A program made the position numbers and the translations under genes. A stretch of DNA of 42,764 nt from a virus, in IMG/VR virus record IMGVR_UViG_3300021964_006628, positions 1 through 42,764 of that record. One strand, written 5' to 3'. The first letter of the stretch is position 1. Each line of letters starts with the position of its first letter. The notes under the pieces are model-generated. The model was not told the origin of the DNA and did not search any database. It saw nothing but the letters and a program-made list of their open reading frames with translations. Below are positions 38,291-42,764 of this stretch, piece after piece.

Positions 38291-38846
38291 GTTCAGTTAC
38301 TGTTTCATTATTATCTATAATTTGATCAAATGAAGTTCTACCCCACGCCCATTCTGAGCTATGTATGTCTGCAGGCTCAACAGCACTAATTCTATAGTCT
38401 ACGAACCAGCCCGGTAGTTTGCCTCTACGCACCCACCAAACATTGCCGCTAAGTTCTTGAATCATTTTAATTTCGTTAGGAAAACGTGTATCAGGAATAA
38501 CAAAGTTTGTTGTAGGATTATCTAATATTCTCTTTTTAACTAGACTTACCCATATGCCGTCGTAAAATCCTGCTCGCATACATTCGGTTCCAAACTCTTG
38601 TAGTACAAGTCGAGGTGTAATATCTCTGCCTGTTTCTTTAGTCCAGAATGTGTCTAGTTGTTCTCGCCATTCTCTTGATTCGTTAGTATCGCCTTCGACC
38701 ATATCTCTTGGCCAATCAAACATTTCTGCAACAGCATCTTTCAGTTTGTCAGCAAATGATAGTTTTACAAATCCGTGCTCTGCTACAAGCATATCCGCTA
38801 CTGTGCCTTTGCCGCTGCCTATTAGACCACATACACCAATAATCAT
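38220..38846 (-). CDS. 1: Deoxynucleoside monophosphate kinase (gp1-like)
   Basis: 208 aa. MIIGVCGLIGSGKGTVADML contains the P-loop (7-15). KLSFADKLKDAVAEMFDWPR (28-47) and FVIPDTRFPNEIKMIQEL are typical of T4 gp1 and related dNMP kinases, which phosphorylate dGMP, dTMP and (in T4) hydroxymethyl-dCMP for DNA synthesis. T4 gp1 is 241 aa. It has its own sigma70 promoter and a GGAG ribosome binding site that sits in a large inverted repeat (38853-38895). The 3' end overlaps the plus-strand HNH gene by 71 bp. Confidence 0.9.
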   Translation of the reverse strand: MIIGVCGLIGSGKGTVADMLVAEHGFVKLSFADKLKDAVAEMFDWPRDMVEGDTNESREWREQLDTFWTKETGRDITPRLVLQEFGTECMRAGFYDGIWVSLVKKRILDNPTTNFVIPDTRFPNEIKMIQELSGNVWWVRRGKLPGWFVDYRISAVEPADIHSSEWAWGRTSFDQIIDNNETVTELRNQVVDLLVSNENLPFAKVAGS

Positions 38847-38852
38847 TAAGTT

Positions 38853-38895
38853 ATCTCCACGCTATTACACTATTATAGTGTAAAACTGTGGAGAT
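38853..38895 (-). promoter_or_regulatory. Nested dyads over gene 1 promoter and ribosome binding site
   Basis: Outer 8-bp arms ATCTCCAC/GTGGAGAT (38895-38888 with 38860-38853 on the minus strand) enclose a symmetrical 4x4 internal loop and inner 8-bp arms TTACACTA/TAGTGTAA (38883-38876 with 38872-38865) with a 3-nt loop. The outer 3' arm holds the GGAG ribosome binding site. RNA read through from upstream would hide it; RNA started at the local promoter lacks the 5' arms and leaves it free. Confidence 0.65.
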
Positions 38896-38900
38896 GTCAA
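38872..38900 (-). promoter_or_regulatory. Sigma70-type promoter of gene 1
   Basis: Minus strand TTGACA (38900-38895), 17 nt, TATAAT (38877-38872): full consensus. The -10 box lies inside the inner palindrome; the start codon is 25 nt downstream with a GGAG site. Confidence 0.85.
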
Positions 38901-39526
38901 GTATAAATTATAAAAAACTCGTTGACAGTTTCTAATTTATAATTATTTATTTGTACAAATTCATCGACTGCGGTACTTACAGATGGCCAAAGATAATCAT
39001 CTCCACATATGCAGGGACAATCAGAAAAGTACTTTAATTGATTGCTTACTTCATCATAGTTATGATCTCCATCTAAATAAACTAGATCAAATTTGATGTT
39101 GTTTGTTTTTCTCCATTCATGAAATTTGCTGTCAAAAATATCTTTTATTAAATTAAATTTAGGATGTTGTTGTATAACATTATAAAAAACAGTCTTTTGA
39201 TCTGCATTAAAATGTTTTTTTAAATATTTTCTAGTCATACTAACCTTTTCACTGCTAAACTGTCGACTATAGTGTAATTGGAGTGCTCTAGGTGTTGATG
39301 AACTATATGGAGGCGGCAAAACAAATGCGTCTAACACATAAAAATTAGTAGTTAAAGGTAAAGCATCTAGCCAAGCCCATGTGCTTTTTCCGTATCCGCA
39401 ACCTACTTCTAATACATTTGCTGATTTGTTTAGTCTTTTTGCTAGTAGCCTATACCAATTATGCTGTCGTGGGGAGGTTAAGCCGGGGATTTGTGCTTTG
39501 TCTGTTATTTTTAGTTTACTAGCCAA
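38897..39526 (-). CDS. Class I SAM methyltransferase (209 aa), probable TTG start
   Basis: Motif I ANVLEVGCGYGKSTWAWLDA (about 36-55), FYVLDAFVLPPP, and FDLVYLDGDHNYDEVSNQLK (about 145-164) with CICGDDYLWPSVSTAVDEFV. The DGDHxY and G(H/D)DY blocks relate it to the 5154-5648 and 21623-22213 products. No ATG lies near the start; TTG 39526 just inside the gp13 end is the best candidate. It is co-transcribed with gp13. Target unknown. Confidence 0.75.
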   Translation of the reverse strand: MASKLKITDKAQIPGLTSPRQHNWYRLLAKRLNKSANVLEVGCGYGKSTWAWLDALPLTTNFYVLDAFVLPPPYSSSTPRALQLHYSRQFSSEKVSMTRKYLKKHFNADQKTVFYNVIQQHPKFNLIKDIFDSKFHEWRKTNNIKFDLVYLDGDHNYDEVSNQLKYFSDCPCICGDDYLWPSVSTAVDEFVQINNYKLETVNEFFIIYT

Positions 39527-40277
39527 TAGTAAACCCGTATCCTACGCCACCGGGTATTTGCGTTGAAACTTCAGCTTCTAGTTTTTCCATTTCAGCTTGT
39601 GCTTCAGATTTTAGTGTATCACCGTTTAATTGTGATCCACCTTGCGGTCCTGCAATAGTGGCAAACTTTGAACGTGCTTCACCTAACATATATTTGCAGG
39701 CTGCAAGAGTATAATCTTTAATCCATTGTTTTGCAAGATAGTCGTCTAATAATTGCTCATTCGGTCTGTAATTATAGCAATATAATAAAAGCTCTTCTTC
39801 TGCTCGAGGACGTTGTAACAAAGTAAGTTTTTTAGTTGCAGTGTTCCATTTGAACTCGATAAAACTACCAAACATTCTTCCTACTAATTCTTGATATTGC
39901 GAAAAGAAATCGTATGTTGCTAATCCGCCCATGTTTGAACTAGCCAGCAAATATGTGTTTGTGTATGCTAGGTTAAACGGTTCGAACAATGTGCCGCCAT
40001 CGCCTCCTCCGCTTCTAGAACCTATGCTTCTTCTAAATAGTTTTCTTACTTCAATAACTTCGTTAGGCAAAACATAATCATTTTGATCAACTACAGTTGG
40101 CATAAACACATACGATTCTTCAACGCTGTTGTCGCTTCTCTGCCTAAATTTAGAAAATGCTTTTTCTAATGCAGTTTCGTAATGTATAGGGTCTAGTTCT
40201 ACGTCAACCATCCCTCCGCCAAGGAATGTATTCACATAATCAAATATTTCTTGCTTTTTTGTTACTAAGTTAGACAT
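39519..40277 (-). CDS. 13: Neck protein (gp13)
   Basis: 252 aa. MSNLVTKKQEIFDYVNTFLG, DVELDPIHYETALEKAFSKF, VLPNEVIEVRKLFRRSIGSR and the Gly/Ser block GGGDGGTLFEPFNLAYTNT, followed by KWIKDYTLAACKYMLG-type residues, are the marine gp13 pattern. gp13 with gp14 caps the portal and joins head to tail. ATG 40277 is used (GGAG 9 nt upstream) rather than the TTG at 40292. A late promoter lies 19 nt before the ATG. The 3' end overlaps the methyltransferase start. Confidence 0.9.
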   Translation of the reverse strand: MSNLVTKKQEIFDYVNTFLGGGMVDVELDPIHYETALEKAFSKFRQRSDNSVEESYVFMPTVVDQNDYVLPNEVIEVRKLFRRSIGSRSGGGDGGTLFEPFNLAYTNTYLLASSNMGGLATYDFFSQYQELVGRMFGSFIEFKWNTATKKLTLLQRPRAEEELLLYCYNYRPNEQLLDDYLAKQWIKDYTLAACKYMLGEARSKFATIAGPQGGSQLNGDTLKSEAQAEMEKLEAEVSTQIPGGVGYGFTIG

Positions 40278-40295
40278 AAGTTTATTCTCCAATAG

Positions 40296-40302
40296 TATTT
40301 AT
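40296..40302 (-). promoter_or_regulatory. T4-type late promoter of gp13
   Basis: Minus GATAAATACTATT, a near-exact T4 late consensus. A second promoter faces the other way at 40306-40312, 3 bp away. Confidence 0.8.
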
Positions 40303-40305
40303 CGA

Positions 40306-40312
40306 ATAAATA
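40306..40312 (+). promoter_or_regulatory. T4-type late promoter of gp14
   Basis: Plus ATAAATA then TGTGT and ATG 40318, a 5-nt gap with no Shine-Dalgarno. Together with the minus box it forms a perfect inverted repeat (TATTTAT-cga-ATAAATA). Confidence 0.75.
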
Positions 40313-40317
40313 TGTGT

Positions 40318-41445
40318 ATGCCAAGAATAAGTTTATACAAACCAGAGAAAGGTAAAGACTACGAATTTTTAGATCGTCAGATTGAAGAAATGTTTACTGT
40401 GGGCGGCACAGACGTATACGTACACAAGTACATTGGTACCGATGATGGTACAACTGTTAAAGATGAAACACAGATTCAAGACATGGTGTTTTTAGAAAAC
40501 AGAGACAGAAAGTACGATCAAGACATTTACAAACTTCGTGGGATTTATAACGTTCAAGATATTGATTTTGATTTAAGCCAATTTGGTTTATTTTTATCTA
40601 ATGATACATTGTTCTTAACTATACATATACGCAGTTCTGTAAAATCATTAGGTCGAAAAATTATGCCTGGTGACGTAATTGAATTGCCACATTTAAAAGA
40701 TGAATATGCAGCAAATGATTATAGTGTAGCACTAAAAAGATATTACGTAGTAGAAGATGTAAATCGTGCTGCTGAAGGATTTACACAAACTTGGTATCCA
40801 CACTTATACAGATTAAAGCTCAAACAAATTATGGACAGTCAAGAGTACAAAGATATACTCGACTTACCTATGGACGAGGAAGCACCAGGTGAAGGTACAT
40901 TACGTGATTTATTAAGCACATACGAAAAAGAAATGCAAATTAATGAGGCTGTAATATCTGAAGCGGAAGCAGATGCTCCAAAAAGCGGATATGACATCAG
41001 TCACTTTTATACCTTAAATACTGATGACGATGGTAGAGTAGAGCTTACTACAGCAGACGAAACAGAAATTGACGCAAGTGGCTTAAGAGAAACAGACGAA
41101 GTGCAATCACCACCTGATAGGTCGGGCTACTCAGGATATTTATTAGGTACTGAAGATGCTCCTAATGGTGCAGCATTTGGATCAGGAATAGGCTTTCCTA
41201 GTGAGAATGAAGAGGGAGATTACTTTTTAAGGACAGACTTTATGCCTAAAAGATTATTTAAATTCGATGGCACTAGATGGGTCAAAGTACAAGACGGAGT
41301 GCGTCATACTCTTACAAATACAGATGCAAGAAATACTGTTGTTACATCATTTATTAATAATAGTAATACAAACACAATTGGTGGTGAAGAAGTTACTGAA
41401 AAACAAACTATATCAAAGGCTCTTAGGCCAAAGGCAGATAACTAA
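40318..41445 (+). CDS. 14: Neck protein (gp14)
   Basis: 375 aa; T4 gp14 is 256. MPRISLYKPEKGKDYEFLDR, QIEEMFTVGGTDVYVHKYIG, IYKLRGIYNVQDIDFDLSQF and FTQTWYPHLYRLKLKQIMDS are the marine gp14 signature. A C-terminal extension with GDYFLRTDFMPKRLFKFDG (about 300-318) and TRWVKV echoes the Trp-rich modules in gp18. gp14 forms the neck with gp13. ATG 40318 is chosen over 40312 because the latter overlaps the promoter core. Stop overlaps the next ATG (TAATG). Confidence 0.9.
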   Translation: MPRISLYKPEKGKDYEFLDRQIEEMFTVGGTDVYVHKYIGTDDGTTVKDETQIQDMVFLENRDRKYDQDIYKLRGIYNVQDIDFDLSQFGLFLSNDTLFLTIHIRSSVKSLGRKIMPGDVIELPHLKDEYAANDYSVALKRYYVVEDVNRAAEGFTQTWYPHLYRLKLKQIMDSQEYKDILDLPMDEEAPGEGTLRDLLSTYEKEMQINEAVISEAEADAPKSGYDISHFYTLNTDDDGRVELTTADETEIDASGLRETDEVQSPPDRSGYSGYLLGTEDAPNGAAFGSGIGFPSENEEGDYFLRTDFMPKRLFKFDGTRWVKVQDGVRHTLTNTDARNTVVTSFINNSNTNTIGGEEVTEKQTISKALRPKADN

Positions 41446-42764
41446 TGCAACATTTTTATGATGGTCAAATAAGACGATACGTTACTCAGTATACAAGAAT
41501 GATGAGTAACTTTTCTTACAAAGATGCTAAGGGCAATTTAACACAAGTACCTGTTTTGTACGGTGATTTAACAAGACAAGTAGCTCACATACTTAGAGAC
41601 AATAGTGAAAATAAAATTCCTAGTGCTCCGAGGATGGCTGTGTATATTACAGGTTTAGAATTAGACCGTGCTAGAGTAAGCGATAAAACTTACAGCAATA
41701 AAGTTAATATCAGAGAAAGAGCATATGATGCAGACGGAAAAGAATATCTTAATTTGCAAGGTAAAAATTATACCGTCGAACGTTTAATGCCAACTCCTTA
41801 CAAGTTAACAATGAATGTTGATTTATGGTCAACAAATACAGATCAAAAACTACAAATTATGGAGCAAATTTTAGTTCTATTTAATCCTAGTTTAGAAATA
41901 CAAACTACAGATAACTATATTGATTGGACCAGTTTAAGTGTTGTAGAATTAGAACAGGTAAACTTTAGTAGCAGATCCATACCAGTAGGAACTGACTCGG
42001 AAATAGATGTTGCAACTATGACGTTTAGTAGTCCTATATATTTAAGTGCTCCAGTTAAAGTAAAACGTCTAGGTGTAATTACAAACATTATCACAAGTAT
42101 CTTTGACGAATCACAAGGAACAATAGACTTAGGAGTAAGCGGACCAATTGTAAATGCATTTAACGATGACAAAATTGGTGCAGTTGAAACTCCTGGAAAA
42201 CGATTAACTGCTAGTGAGGTTCTTGATGTTGACAAGATTGTTACAGTTAATTACCAGCAATACGGTGTCTATGTGTCAGGAAACAGTGTACAAGTAATAG
42301 ATAAAAATGTTGTAGGCACTGTTAACTGGCGAGAAATACTTGAAACAGAACCAGGAGAATACGAGCCCGATATTAGCAGGATATATGTTAACAAGTTAGA
42401 CAGTGATTTAGAAATGACTGGTACTATTACTCTTAACGAACTAGACGAAACCAAATTAGTAATAAACTGGGACGCAGATAGTTTTCCAAACGATGATGTT
42501 ATAGCAGGTAGAACCAGCATAGACTATATTATTGATCCTACTACTGTAAACCCAACAGATTTAAAAACTACAGGACTGCGTATTTTATTACTAGGTAGTA
42601 TTGGTTCTTCATCTAATGCAGACGGTCCTGACGCTTGGAAAAACGTAGATAATACAGACTTTATAGCAAACGAAAATGATATTATAGAATGGGATGGTGC
42701 AAAATGGAACGTAGTGTTTGATGCATCGGCAACTTCGACTATAACTCATACAACAAATCTTAAT
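41445..42764 (+). CDS. Tail sheath stabiliser/completion protein (gp15/gp3-type), runs off window
   Basis: At least 440 residues; the frame is open to the window end. MQHFYDGQIRRYVTQYTRMM, NKIPSAPRMAVYITGLELDR, YTVERLMPTPYKLTMNVDLW and QIMEQILVLFNPSLEIQTTD form a core of about 215 residues matching the protein that follows gp14 in marine T4-like phages, assigned to tail completion or sheath stabilisation (T4 gp15 or gp3). Beyond that the protein continues in Ser/Thr/Asp-rich repeats, ending near IIEWDGAKWNVVFD. T4 gp15 is only 272 aa, so this is markedly extended. Late-expressed with gp14. Confidence 0.65.
   Translation, partial: MQHFYDGQIRRYVTQYTRMMSNFSYKDAKGNLTQVPVLYGDLTRQVAHILRDNSENKIPSAPRMAVYITGLELDRARVSDKTYSNKVNIRERAYDADGKEYLNLQGKNYTVERLMPTPYKLTMNVDLWSTNTDQKLQIMEQILVLFNPSLEIQTTDNYIDWTSLSVVELEQVNFSSRSIPVGTDSEIDVATMTFSSPIYLSAPVKVKRLGVITNIITSIFDESQGTIDLGVSGPIVNAFNDDKIGAVETPGKRLTASEVLDVDKIVTVNYQQYGVYVSGNSVQVIDKNVVGTVNWREILETEPGEYEPDISRIYVNKLDSDLEMTGTITLNELDETKLVINWDADSFPNDDVIAGRTSIDYIIDPTTVNPTDLKTTGLRILLLGSIGSSSNADGPDAWKNVDNTDFIANENDIIEWDGAKWNVVFDASATSTITHTTNLN

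Noticed and set aside
41915-42520. Two minus-strand frames opposite the last tail gene
   Set aside because: They oppose an intact plus-strand frame with a conserved tail-protein core; no motif or ribosome binding site.
1-42764. tRNA genes, CRISPR arrays, insertion sequences, integrase or attachment sites
   Set aside because: Gaps between genes are short (the longest are near 130 bp) and show no cloverleaf, spaced repeats or transposase; nothing supports them.
1-42764. Cyanophage identity
   Set aside because: The core genes look marine T4-like, but no psbA, hli, petE, cobS-like or other photosynthesis-linked gene is present here, so the host is left open.

Overview
This window is part of an AT-rich, densely packed T4-like contractile-tailed phage genome of the marine (cyanophage/pelagiphage-like) type. 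The evidence is a T4 core gene set: primase gp61, UvsW, UvsY, UvsX, gp32, terminases gp16/gp17, gp4, tail tube gp19, tail sheath gp18, dNMP kinase gp1, and neck proteins gp13/gp14. These proteins have the sequence style of marine T4-like phages, and the promoters include T4-type late promoters. No photosynthesis genes are present, so a cyanobacterial host is not supported; a marine heterotroph such as a SAR11 relative is possible but unproven. No tRNA, CRISPR array, insertion sequence or integrase was seen. Almost everything is on the minus strand, read right to left, with three plus-strand islands at 4636-5004, 37955-38290 and 40318-window end. No gene-free stretch exceeds 300 bases.

Layout from left to right. 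1-12176 is a replication/metabolism block: carbamoyltransferase (cut by the edge), a 48-aa protein, primase, a small membrane protein, a radical SAM/SPASM enzyme, a late structural protein, a Bfd-like [2Fe-2S] protein, a miniature DnaE-like polymerase palm protein, a likely clamp-loader small subunit, an acyl carrier protein, a cupin, two methyltransferases, UvsW and a co-translated unknown. 12209-22213 is a 14-gene surface-glycan cassette: GT-A and GT-B type glycosyltransferases, a nucleotidyltransferase-cupin fusion, a pyruvyl transferase, a DUF579-type sugar O-methyltransferase, FkbM and other methyltransferases, and a sulfotransferase. It is wedged between the uvsX-uvsY operon and the UvsW operon. 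22200-25057 is the recombination module (uvsY, a small acidic protein, uvsX, gp32). 25189-37845 is the packaging and tail module. 37955-42764 holds an HNH-like protein, gp1, a methyltransferase, gp13, gp14 and a large gp15/gp3-type tail protein that runs off the edge.

The most striking signal is in the promoters. Six minus-strand promoters have textbook sigma70 form (TTGACA/TTGACT, exactly 17 bp, TATAAT or TATACT), and about fourteen T4-late motifs (xTAAATA) precede late genes. Two start-site classes emerge. In one, the ATG sits 6 nt after the sigma70 -10 box or 4-5 nt after TAAATA, with no Shine-Dalgarno sequence, so the mRNAs should be essentially leaderless. In the other, the promoter lies farther upstream and a GGAG-type ribosome binding site is present. 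The gp32 promoter has a late promoter inside the spacer of a sigma70 promoter. A pseudoknot-capable RNA lies between gp32 and uvsX, and nested dyads surround the promoter and ribosome binding site of gene 1. All functional names come from motif and family recognition by eye; no database search was run.
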